Assembly (NCBI GenBank): GCA_033063855.1
Contig: CP093829.1
Coordinates: 10,488,243-10,552,242, forward strand
Direction of reading: 5' to 3'
DNA: 64,000 nt
Origin: Smittia aterrima
Lineage: Eukaryota > Arthropoda > Insecta > Diptera > Chironomidae
Made by a program: the position numbers and the translations under genes. The notes beneath the pieces were generated by a model. It saw only the letters and a list, made by a program, of their open reading frames with translations, had not been told where the DNA came from and ran no database searches. Shown piece after piece: positions 53,578 to 64,000 of the stretch; the stretch's first letter is position 1; every line of letters begins with the position of its first letter.

Positions 53578-54541
53578 TATGCTAAATTGTAGCGGGGACC
53601 TAGAATGATAAAACTGGATTAACAAATGCGATTTAATTTCGTTATTCCAAAACTCAAAATGGGATAACCTCATTTTTGTATATATTTTGTGCAATAAACG
53701 CTAAAATAAATTTATTGGAAGTTGATTGTGTGGACATTTTAATTGCATTTGAGAGCAATTATTAATTGGAGTAAGTATCAAACTGTTTGCTTTCGTAGGA
53801 AATAATATTTTCGATAAAACAAAAATACTCGAATAAAGTTTACGAAATTTAATTTAGATAATAAATCCATTAAAAGAGGCGTAATCGATTTAATTATGGA
53901 TTTCACTTATGCAGGTTAAGCTTGCGAACAACTTCCAATAAAATTTACTTGTAAAAACAACTAATTTACTAACTAAAATTAATATTTCTTCAGCAATACC
54001 TTCTCGACGTTAAAAACTCGTGGAGAAAAAGAATTTCTACAAACGAAAATCGTAAAGTGGAGACATAAAACTCTACAAGGAAACACTTGTCATAGGAAAA
54101 TTCCCTTGAAATAATTTATTTGGAGAGATTAGAAAAATTGTAAGAAAAAGTATTTAAACTAACTTCTAACCATCTTGGACACAAAGATTTGTTTTCACAG
54201 TGATCTTGAGCAACTTCAAATTGAATTTAAAGTTGCAGCAAAACAAGAGAGCGCTTAACTTCGAAGAAGAATTTTTTTTCTTTGCGATTTAATTTTATAT
54301 TTTTCTATTCTCAGACTAAACGCTGAAAGTTAAGAAAGTAAAATATACGCTTATTGCTATGGATCAAATGTTTGTAGGATTAATATATAATGTGAACAAG
54401 GTGAGTTGAGAGGACCTTCCTGATGTCGTCAGTGACTTAATTAAATTAATTTTCTTCTTTCTTCTCTCGCTTCCTCTTTCAAAGATAAACACATCAATGC
54501 ATTGAGACGAAGAAGATGTTCACAACTCATTGAGGAATACT
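53578..54541. other. Divergent RpL31/PTP-ER promoter region
   Basis: About 960 AT-rich bases between two divergently transcribed genes. On the plus strand, CAAG|GTGAGT at 54400/54401 and a long pyrimidine tract ending CAAAG at 54484 outline an 84-base leader intron for the phosphatase. No coding exon other than a possible short upstream ORF is seen. Confidence 0.5.
54359..54505 (+). promoter_or_regulatory. Possible spliced upstream ORF in the PTP-ER leader
   Basis: An ATG at 54359 reads 14 codons to a strong 5' splice site (CAAG|GTGAGT). After the best acceptor (54484) the frame continues six codons and stops at TGA 54503-54505, 36 bases before the main ATG. If the leader is spliced this way it carries a 20-codon upstream ORF that could damp translation. 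There are two in-frame ATGs (54359, 54368). Inference from splice signals only. Confidence 0.3.
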
Positions 54542-57500
54542 ATGGAATTCTATGCTCCTCACAGCAATTTCCGTTCATCCTCAATCAAATCATCATCCTC
54601 ACCATTCAACAACAAACGATTTCTCCGCTCAGCCAATCTGATTCGCGATTACAAAGACTTTCAGTTCTACGATCACGTGAAACGGAATCTTAAAGGAACT
54701 AATGTGAACAGTGAATCCAGTGCAAACTCTAATGAAAATGCAAACAATCTGATAACGTATGAACAATTGAACGAATCTTGGATTGAGCTAGTGTTACCTT
54801 TAACTATCCTTGGCATAACTGTGCTTGGTGTGCTGCTAATCGGTATAATTCTCTTCATTTGGATTCGAAAGTATTTTAGTGAAACGACACGCGATAAGAG
54901 CTCAACACGACATCAGTCGAAAGTTTATTGCGCGCCTAGTGGCGCAGAACGAAAGATGAACAGCCGGAAGTGGCTGCAGGGACGAAGCAAAACAATCGAT
55001 AATCAAGTGGTGAATGATCTCGAGCAAAAGCTGGAGACGATTGAGTTTAAAAACTCTCCGCCCACGTCTCCGAATTCGCAAAAGCAAAATGATGAAGAGC
55101 AGCCGTCGAATAGCGAAAGCGACATCGAGGGTGGGACGGAAATACTCAATGATCCAGTAGACTTGCCGGACGATGATGTGACTGACCTATCGAAAACAAA
55201 TCCAATTATTCTTCCATGTTTGGCGATGAGCGACTTTAGTCGTGCAAGTTTGATTTATCCACAACCGTCAACATCAAATGATTCTCAAGTCCAACAGGTG
55301 ACACCATCGTCTTCTCCTTTGTTCCTACAAGAAGAAGTACATTGTGTACAGCCACGGGAAGATCAAACGAGTAAGATGTTCAAGTCGATTGCAACCTCGC
55401 CACCTCCATTCAGTCCCATCGTTCACCAACATTCATCGCACAAATACGCAACGACTGGTACTCAAACTTACTTTACGAAAGCTCCAAACAGTCCCAACAA
55501 CCACCTTCTTAGCTCAAACTTTGCCGTTCTTCAGACTCCAACGACCGCTACAGTTCCCAGTGGAAATCCCTTCTCCTACGATAATAAGGAAAACAAGGAG
55601 CCATTGGCAATTAAACCACTTCCCTTAATTAATAAAGCCATCAGTAACTTTAAGCAAGATAACGGAGGAACGAGCAGCTCTCCTTCATCACCTTCAAGTG
55701 TAATCTCGACTTCACCAAAACTTAATACAAATGTGCTTCAGCAACAGAATTCGCCATTTGTTCAATCCGCACAATTTAATTTTTCACCAAAAATCCTCAC
55801 GAACAGCCCAACAATCCCTTCAGCGAACTATAAGTTTGGCAACTACTTCCGTTTTCCAGACGTCGGAACTCCACCCGTTCCACAACAACGCTCTGAGAAA
55901 TCATCTTCGAGCTCATCGTCGCTGACCAAACAAAGCTCTGTTACCACGTCGGATGAGTCGACAGATGTAGCACTGAAGGGATTTCAGAATCTTAGTATGG
56001 AAAGTGATAGAGAGAGCATTATTCTGAAGATTGACGAAGTTGAGTCACCAGTGGCTGAGATCAAATCACCATCGATTGATGCTTGCAACAACATGTACAA
56101 TAACAACTCATGTAGTGGCAACACTCTTACAATACGACGAGCTCGTTTGAAGTCAATCTCATTAGATTCAGACGGAGCACGATTGGTAGAAGAGAATCTT
56201 ACAATGCCCGTCGAAGAATTGGTAGAGATTGCGTCCTCGTACAATAATAAGCAAATAACAGACTCTGAAGCGACTGATAGTGCGTCGTCAAGTGCCAACA
56301 ATAACAATAATCGCTACAATCCAAAGAACATTAACAATTTAACGATCAACCTTGACTTTCGCGATAGTTCGCTGGACGTAACTGAGGGCAGTAGCGACAT
56401 TAACATGAATCAGGAGCTGAATGATGAAACTGATGATGGAATTTGCCGTACGCCCACAATGATTTACTTCCGAAATAAGAAGGCTGTGTCGTTGGATTCA
56501 GATCATCAAGATGGTGGTCAAGCTGCTTGTGGTCGAACTGCTTCATCAGAGACTTTCAACTATTACTTTGGACAAGCTGGCAGTAAGATGAATAGTTCAA
56601 TATCAGTACCATCTACTCCAAAGCATCTCTCAAATAAACTGAAGATTTCGACGACTGACGAACGAAGTTCACATTTGTCAACAAGCAGTAAATACAGTCG
56701 AACATTGGGAAGCTTTGAAGAAAATGCTGACGGATCGCATCATTTAGTTACGACGCAGTCATCACAAAGTTATAAGACAAACCTTACAGCTTCCATTCAA
56801 ACGCTCAATGTTAGTTCGAGTAATCTTAAGACTCTCCCAGAAATAATGAGCATAAACGACTTTGAAGGAAGTCAATCTTCAAATGCTGGTCCAAGAGTCA
56901 ATCCTCCAACAGGAGTTCCGCCATCAAGAAGTGGAATTTTGCAACGTCGCAGCTCTAACCAAAGCTTGACTGTCAACGCAGATGGAAGTTGCGGAAATCT
57001 TGCGCGAGGATTGAGCTGCAGCAATTACAGTCTTGGTAATATTCACGGTTCTCATCTAAGCATTGCTGGTTCAAATCATAATCTTCAAAATCAATCGTCC
57101 CATCGAACTGTGACGGTTAAGAAAAATCTGTTGAACCGACGTGGCTCGAACACGAGCTTGACACTCAATATTCAAGAAAACAATTTGAATCGATTCAACA
57201 GTCACAGCTCTCTAAACTTTACCTCTAAAGGGAAGAATTTGTTGGAGCGACGCAACTCAAATGCTAGTCTAACTCTTAACATACACAACAAAGGGTTGTC
57301 GATAAGCAACAGCAATTTACGCGGATCTGAGTGCAGTTTAAGTAGTGTCAATACAAACCATATGGCTGATCTGATGATGATGGAACAAGAAGCTGAACAA
57401 GAGGCTGAACAGCAAGCGGCAATGGACCAAAGTAACTGCTCAAGGCATCAGACAAGAAAGTTTTTAAGTTCTGAGAATCTTCATAATATGTCGGGACGTT

Positions 57501-58968
57501 GTGCAATGGTTTCTGGCGGTCGTCACAGCCAACAGAGTCATCATCCTACTCCCTACGGTTCTATTGATAACTTGAAACATACGCAGCCATATCATCAGAA
57601 TATTCCTGTTATTAGCACAAAGCCTCTTAGTCCGCAAAGTACATCAGAAGACTTTAAAATCTATTTAGCGAATATTCAGTTCTTGCAAAGCGCATCAAAC
57701 ATTCTCGACGAGCAACAACTGCGAACTCTTAATTCGCTGTTTCAGAAATCTTACAAAACCCAACCAAAGCCAAACTCCGGCGAACAGCCTTCGCAATTTA
57801 ATAATGACGACATCCTTAACAATCGTACTCGAATTGGTAACGATGGTCCCCCTATAACCTTCACAACAAACACATCACCTGATGACGACCAGAAAGAATT
57901 GCTAATTAAGCTCCACCAGGAGTTCTGGAACTTACCGACAAATTATCAAGAGAAACCAATGGTATTTGGGTCTCAACCAAAAAATCGTTACAAGACAATT
58001 CTGCCGAATGAACATTCGCGAGTAATTCTGCAACGTGAGGGAAATTCACTTCAGGAACCTTACATTAATGCCAACTTCATCAAGGTTTGTTTATAAACTT
58101 TTTTAACAATCAATGTTCTGACGAAAGTAATTCTATATTTTAGGGTCCCGATTATGCATCAGACGCTTACATTGCAACTCAAGGTCCTATGCAAAATACA
58201 ATCTACGAATTTTGGATGATGATTTTGCAAAACATTCAAAAGGTTAATGGCCAGGGAATCCAAAAAATTGCAATGCTTACCGAGTTTATTGAGAGTTCGC
58301 GTCAAAAGTGCGCTGTTTATTTTCCATCGGAAGTTGAAGATTTTGTGATTTTCACTAGTACGAGCTTGGCGCAAGATGAAGGATTTATAAAAGAGAATAT
58401 TGACAAGATTTTCGATTCAGAAGCAAACGAGAGAATGGAAGATTCTAATTTGGACTTGCCAAACCCTTCATTTTTCTTTTTCGTTGTAAAGAATGTTGGA
58501 CTGAAGCAAAAAAATGGTTATTCGATCAGAAAACTGCAGCTGCATTATGGAACTGATCAGTTGGATAAGATCTATCGTCACAATGTTTACCATTATTGGT
58601 TCCCAGACTGGCCCGACCATAGATCACCTCAAGATATTGATGTGCTGCTCGATATGAGTCTCGACCTTTTAGATGGTAACTGCTTGAGAGATTTTGACGA
58701 AACTTTGACTTACGAAAATGCGAAGAACGAAAAACATCCACTTCCTGTTCTTCATTGCTCTGCTGGTATTGGACGTACTGGTTGTTTAGCTGCTATTCTT
58801 AATGGTTTGGGACAAATCCGAGCGAACAATGAAGAAATATCTGTTGATATTCTTGGAATCGTATGCAATCTTAGGCTCCAAAGAGGAGGGATGGTTCAGA
58901 ACAGCGAGCAGTATGAGTTAATTCATCGCTCGATTTGCCTCTACCAGCAGAAAATCAGTCATAATTAA
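54542..58968 (+). CDS. PTP-ER: PTP-ER-like transmembrane tyrosine phosphatase, 2 exons, 1455 aa
   Basis: Exons 54542-58084 and 58144-58968. ATG 54542 is the first in frame after the upstream TGA at 54503. A short N-terminus lacking a signal peptide precedes one membrane helix (about 83-108, LVLPLTILGITVLGVLLIGI) followed by RK, so the rest should be cytoplasmic. A long Ser/Asn/Gln-rich linker contains FRFP at 436-439 and RRxS-type kinase-interaction motifs at about 800-813, 863-877 and 900-914. The classical phosphatase domain (about 1120-1450) has KNRYKTILPN near 1147, WPD with Asp1339, the signature HCSAGIGRTGC with catalytic Cys1386, and the Q loop QNSEQYELI. HCSAGIGRTG plus these motifs place it with PTPRR/STEP/HePTP and fly PTP-ER, which dephosphorylate the activation-loop tyrosine of ERK (Rolled). 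All catalytic residues look intact. Fly PTP-ER is of similar great length, from memory. A transmembrane segment recalls PTPRR. Confidence 0.92.
56939..57283 (+). other. Array of kinase-interaction motifs inside PTP-ER
   Basis: The three clear copies are LQRRSSNQSLTVNA (56939-56980), LLNRRGSNTSLTLNI (57128-57172) and LLERRNSNASLTLNI (57239-57283). They match the single motif of mammalian relatives, LxxRRxSxxxLxL(D/N). Each keeps the RRxS serine, which in HePTP and STEP is a PKA site that releases the bound MAP kinase. Weaker copies lie between and around them (LARGLSCSNYSL, LNRFNSHSSLNF, LRGSECSL). Confidence 0.85.
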
Positions 58969-60353
58969 ATTGTTTTTAAGTTTTAGTTCATGTCGGCAGT
59001 TTTCATTTTAATTACATTGATGCGAAATTCATTTTTAAATGGAAGACTTGAGCTCTGAAGATGAAAACTGATTACGATTCTCTTGTTCTTAATCAAAATT
59101 GAAGAAATTGAAATTTATAATGGAATTATTGTTGAATTGTAGCCAAAAAAATTAATAATTGATGATAAACTCCCGAAAGCTCTGCTCTTGATCAAAGAAC
59201 CGAATATTTAGGAAAAGTGAAAATTTTAATTGTTCATGGAAAGGATAAAGTTGCGTTTTCAAACCTCCCCATAAACAATTCATTGAACACTCTCTATAGA
59301 TGACGCTTTAAGAAGAGAAAAAAAAGAAATTAACCCGACAATCGAACATTTTTCAAGAAAGGGTCAGTTAGATTAAACATTTATTTATCGCGAGATCCAA
59401 AACAAAAATGTATTTTAATTTTTTACAGTTCCGAATTGGGAAAATATTATAACATTAAATCAATGGATGAATTAAGTCTATATATATATGAATTGAAGTG
59501 TTATTTAAATAAATAAATGAATTGAAAACAAAAACTTGCGGAATTTTACTTTGTCTAAGCAGAAAAAGTGGAATCGTTTCAGAAAAAAAATAATTGTTTT
59601 CACGAGATCGACGGAGAAAAGGAAACATGAACAATTTACAGCTATAGGTGGAAGTGACTCAAGCCGTGATCAAAGGGCAAAATCAGCAGCTACAATGTAA
59701 CTGAAATTTTTCCGATTGAATATGACAACCAACACTCTTGTGCAACCAATACTTTTACAAAATTTCAAGCATGTGCTGTGAGCACGTGGGGTTTTTCAAA
59801 GGTTCAGTAGCTTATTATCATTTACTAAGTAGATAATGATTTTGTTCCCAAATAATTAAAAATTTATATGAAATAATGAATGATTGGGTTAGAAATAAAA
59901 TCTAATCAAGTAAAAGTTTTAGTGCTCAAATTTTGTGAACGTATTTCAACTAAAAATCCTTATCTTCATCGTATGATTTCAACTATAAAACCCACCACTG
60001 AAATTTTCAATTTGTGTTGGTGCCTAGCGAAAACACTCGTGGAAACATACGATGTTAGCGAGAAACAAATTCAGTTGGCAAAAACAGTTAGTCGCGATTA
60101 GTCGTCTGTTTGGGTGCTGAAAAGTTTTTTTTTCGATTTTCACTAAAGTTTACTTTGGAAAGAATTAAAAAAGTTTATTGTTTCTTGCTGTCTGCCGTCA
60201 TCAAAGAGAATTTATAATTAACTGGGTCAACATTCATTAAAAATACGGAAATTTGAAGTGTAATTTCAACTCGTTCAAAGAGTCTTCGACAAAGACGGAA
60301 ATTATTGATTTTTGTGTAATTGTGAAAAAGAAAAACTACAAAATCTCGTGAAA
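58969..60353. other. Non-coding DNA between PTP-ER and AcCoAS
   Basis: About 1.4 kb: the phosphatase 3' UTR, with overlapping AATAAA hexamers at 59508-59517, then the AcCoAS promoter and leader. A short (TA)n run lies near 59479-59489. A 73-codon open frame at 59880-60101 begins with ATG but resembles nothing I know, and its base content matches the flanks, so I do not call it a gene. Confidence 0.5.
59508..59517 (+). terminator. Candidate poly(A) signals, PTP-ER
   Basis: Two overlapping AATAAA hexamers about 540 bases after the phosphatase stop. They are the strongest canonical signals in that 3' flank that I noticed. Confidence 0.4.
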
Positions 60354-63300
60354 ATGCCATCGGAACGAAATATTTTCCAGCCCGACCAGAAGCTAGCGAG
60401 AGCAGCTCACGTCTCCTCTTTCCAGCAATATGAGGAACTTTATAAAGAATCGATCGAAAATCCCGAAAAATTTTGGGGAAACATTTCAAAACAATTCCAT
60501 TGGGAGACTCCAGCGGATGCAAGTAATTTTATGAAATTCAACTTTGATATCTCGAAAGGTCCAATTTCAATCAAATGGATGGAAGGAGCTTCAACAAATA
60601 TTTGTTACAATTTGCTGGATCGAAACATTAAAAATGGACATGGCGATAAAATTGCATATTTTTGGTATGTCCTTGTTTTTAAATTTCGATGTAAAGGAAT
60701 TCCGAGTGCTTACGAGTGGGTAGAAGAAAAGCTCTCTCCAAAAATTGATTTTCTTTTCCACCCACGCGTCAGGACTCTACGTCGAATAATGCAATCTCCG
60801 TTATGTAATCAGTGAAACGATGGAGATTTTGAATTCAAGGCAATCTGCGCTAAAGAAATACCTTTGTCTAAGGAAGACATCGTAATAACAAGTTCAACAG
60901 CTATTTTGAGACAGTGGTCTTGTAAAACCAGAAAATCAAATTTATCTGGATTTTAACAAATTTTAAAAGCTAACACGTAATTTGGTTACACTAAGACGAA
61001 CCAAAAAACGATCGTTTTACAAAAGACGAAAAAATTCCCAATTATCAGGTCACACATCAAACAAGTTTGGTGTTTTTTTAAGACAAGTCGTCGAAGCTAT
61101 TTAGTAAATTAAATTAATCTTAATTTTGTTGCTATTGCTAAGCTTGTGACCTTGAGTCAACCTGTTTCGGCGCGATGAGACGTCACAGTTTAGTTCCGAT
61201 TCAAAACATTCGACGCTACTGCTAAGCGCTCAAAATTTTGTTATCGTTTGTTGATCTTATCATTTAATTGCCCTGTAGAGCTTATGATAGTCGCTTCTTT
61301 TAACTTATCGACAATCCAGTTTATTTGTAAATTTTGAGGTTCAACAAATTTAAATCGTTTTTTATTACCTCATCAATTTTATGACCCGATACCGCATGTT
61401 GGTTGACCTTGAATTCAAGCACCAAACTATCGAATAAACAAATCATTTTATGAACACAATAATTTGTTTGCATTGTTTATTTAAAAAAAAGACATCTAGA
61501 AAAAGTTTTCTATCTCTAATAAGACTTTCTCAGACACTTAGAATTTTGGAATTTCGTTCGTAAAATATGAGAAGAGATAAAGATGATTGGATGATTTGTG
61601 ACGGAATCGTTTCTAGCGATAAGTTTGCACAACTCTGAATCAACTTTAAAGGGTAATAAGCCACTACAGTTTGCTTACGTTTTCCGATTCACTTTCATTG
61701 TGAATTCAACAAATTTTTCCGTTTCAATTGACCTTAAGGTATCTTTGTGTAAAGTGAAACTTCAACTGACTCGATACTTTCTCGTTGTTACAAAGCAAAT
61801 AAACTCAATTAATTTTATTATTTGTTGTAGGGAAGGAAATCATTGCGATGATTACAGTCGCTTGACATACCGCAAACTTCTCGAAGAGGTTTGCCGTTTC
61901 GCGAACGTTCTTAAAATGCACGGAGTCAACAAGGGCGATCGAGTCTCGATCTACATGCCAATGATCATGGAGTTACCGATCGCAATGCTCGCTTGTGCTC
62001 GAATCGGTGCTGTTCATTCGATTGTAGTAAGCACAACATTCTCTTTTTGAAGTTACTATTTTTCCTGCCCTTCAGAATTGTTTAAGGAAAATGTTTAAAA
62101 AGAAACACCTGTTGTGATGAATTGAATTCTTATGATTCCTTTGTTTTCTCAGTTTGCTGGCTTTTCGTCTGACTCGTTAGCTGAACGAATGAATGATTGT
62201 AAGGCAAAACTTCTTATCACATCTGATGGTGCATGGCGTGGCGAAAAACTTCTGAACTTGAAAAAAATTTGCGACCACGCTCTCGACAAGGCCGAGGAGC
62301 TTGGACATCACGTGGAAACTTGTATTGTCGTTTCTCATATCAAACGTGTTACTGCGCCGAAAGAGGAAGCTGCTAATGACTTCTCTGTTGATATGCGCGA
62401 TGATCGTGACTTCTGGTGGAATGACGAGATGGAAGATGCAGACACAAGCTGCTATCCCGAATGGATGTCAGCTGAAGATCCACTTTTCATGCTGTAAATT
62501 ATTTTCAATTATTTCTAAAAAGCAAGAATAATTTTATATCATAACCATTGCTCTCTTTGGTGTTCAGCTACACTTCTGGATCAACTGGAAAACCTAAAGG
62601 AGTACTTCACACAACTGGCGGATACTTACTTTATGCAAGCACCACTTTTAAGATAGTTTTCGATTACAAACCGACGGATATTTACTGGTGCACTGCTGAT
62701 ATCGGGTGGATTACTGGACACTCTTACGTAGTTTACGGTCCGCTCGCTAATGCTGCAACTTCAGTGATGGTAAGCTAAATTACTCGATTTACAAAATAAA
62801 ATATTTTAAGAACATTTCGATTTTAGTTTGAAGGAACTCCATTCTATCCTGACAACGATCGATATTGGCAAGTAATTGACAAGTACAAGGTCACGCAGTT
62901 CTATACAGCTCCAACTGCAATAAGATCTTTAATGAAGTTCGGAGACGAACCAGTTTTAAAACACAATTTAGACAGCTTGAAGTAAGTTTCAGACTTAAAT
63001 CCACCAATTTTAGGTTTTACATAAACTTTTTCTTTTATAGAGTTTTAGGGAGTGTTGGAGAGCCAATTAATCCTGAAGCATGGCTTTGGTATTACAAAAT
63101 CGTGGGAAAGGAAAGATGTTCGATTGTTGATACTTTCTGGCAAACTGAAACTGGTGGTCATGTGATTACTCCGCTGCCTGGAGCTACTCCAATGAAACCG
63201 GGATCAGCTGTAAATTATTTTCAATTTGTTTTGAAGAGCAATTGTTTAAATAGTTTCATATTCTAGTCATTCCCCTTCTTTGGTGTTAAGCCACTATTAC

Positions 63301-64000
63301 TCGATGAAGGCGGAAAAGAAATAACGGGCGAAGGTGAAGGTTATTTGGTCTTCACACAACCTTGGCCTGGAATGATGCGCACAGTTTTCAATGATCATCC
63401 AAGATTTGAATCGACGTATTTCTCAAAGTTCCCTGGCTATTATTGTACAGGTGATGGTAAGTAATTTACCTAAGAGACTCTTGAAACATTCATTATGATA
63501 AATAACTTTTTAAGGTGCTCGACGTGATTCTGACGGATATTTCTGGATAACGGGGCGAGTCGATGATATGTTGAATGTCTCTGGTCATTTAATGTCAACA
63601 GCCGAAGTTGAATCTGTCTTGACAGAACATACAAGAGTTTCTGAAGCTGCCGTAGTTTCCCGCCCACATACTGTGAAAGGCGAATGTCTTTATTGTTTCA
63701 TCACGCCGAATCAGAATGAAACTTTCGATAAGAAAATGATTGACGAACTTAAGGTTCTCATACGCGAAAGGATCGGTAAGATCGTGATTAGTTTCTTTGA
63801 ATCATTTCTGATCTATTCGATTTTCAGGAGCATTTGCACAACCGGATATTATTCAAAACGCGCCAGGACTGCCGAAGACACGTTCAGGGAAAATTATGCG
63901 TCGAGTTTTGAGAAAAGTAGCTGTGAATGATCGAGATGTTGGGGATATTTCAACATTGGCCGATGAAGCAATTGTTGAGCAACTTTTCGCCAACCGGCCA
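60354..64000 (+). CDS. AcCoAS: Acetyl-CoA synthetase (AMP-forming), 9 exons, cut at 3' end
   Basis: Exons are 60354-60664, 61831-62026, 62153-62493, 62568-62769, 62827-62981, 63041-63209, 63267-63456, 63515-63775 and 63828-64000 (edge). They give 666 residues in frame; the fly enzyme is about 670 and ends a few residues after FANRP, which is where the window stops. It activates acetate with ATP to acetyl-AMP and then acetyl-CoA, in cytosol and nucleus, feeding lipid synthesis and histone acetylation. Motifs: GASTNICYNLLDRN near 80, the ATP loop YTSGSTGKPKG (284-294), WCTADIGWITGHSY, DTFWQTETGGH, GRVDDMLNVSGH and TRSGKIMRR with the catalytic, acetylation-regulated lysine at 630. No mitochondrial leader is evident, which fits the cytosolic form. 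Intron 1 is 1.2 kb and the others are 57-126 bases. Nothing is missing except the last few codons. Confidence 0.98.

Noticed and set aside
1..64000. Mobile elements, viral genes, rRNA, CRISPR or bacterial operons
   Set aside because: No reverse transcriptase, transposase, integrase, capsid or repeat-spacer pattern was seen on either strand; the spliced genes show an animal nuclear genome.

Overview
The window is nuclear DNA of an insect, most likely a fly. Every recognisable protein is closest to a Drosophila gene: the Na+/K+-ATPase beta subunit Nervana, ribosomal protein L31, PTP-ER and AcCoAS. The DNA is AT-rich. Many introns are very short (54-130 bases) with plain GT..AG ends, and intergenic DNA is full of GAAA/TTTC and AAAGTTT-like words. 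A nematoceran such as a midge is a reasonable guess from the tiny introns, but this is inference. I saw no bacterial, viral, plasmid or CRISPR sequence and no transposase or reverse transcriptase reading frame.

Layout. 1-11.96 kb: no convincing gene. 11,960-14,708 (+): Na+/K+-ATPase beta subunit, five exons. 14.7-21.97 kb: no firm gene. 21,970-23,905 (-): secreted or membrane leucine-rich-repeat protein, four exons. 23.9-49.1 kb: a 25-kb gene-poor stretch holding a diverged inverted duplication (arms about 46,165-46,815 and 47,488-48,186). 49,098-52,709 (+): zona pellucida (ZP) domain protein, six exons, with its signal peptide split by a 2.1-kb intron. 53,149-53,577 (-): RpL31, convergent with the ZP gene. 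54,542-58,968 (+): a 1,455-residue transmembrane tyrosine phosphatase of the ERK-directed PTP-ER/PTPRR/STEP/HePTP family. 60,354-64,000 (+): acetyl-CoA synthetase, nine exons in view, running off the right edge a few codons before its expected end.

The right-hand 15 kb is gene-dense, while the left 49 kb holds only two genes. The genes are not an operon and share no pathway. They are ordinary metazoan loci: ion transport, extracellular matrix or adhesion, translation, ERK signalling and acetate activation.

The most interesting signal is in the phosphatase. Its cytoplasmic linker carries three good copies, and several degraded ones, of the kinase-interaction motif, spaced by about 20 residues or multiples of it, plus an FRFP ERK-docking motif. 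Such enzymes usually have one kinase-interaction motif, so this looks like a multivalent ERK-docking array. Second is the inverted duplication, whose shared 23-codon core differs mainly at third codon positions. Exon joins are by-eye splice calls checked for reading frame and family similarity; no alignment software was run.
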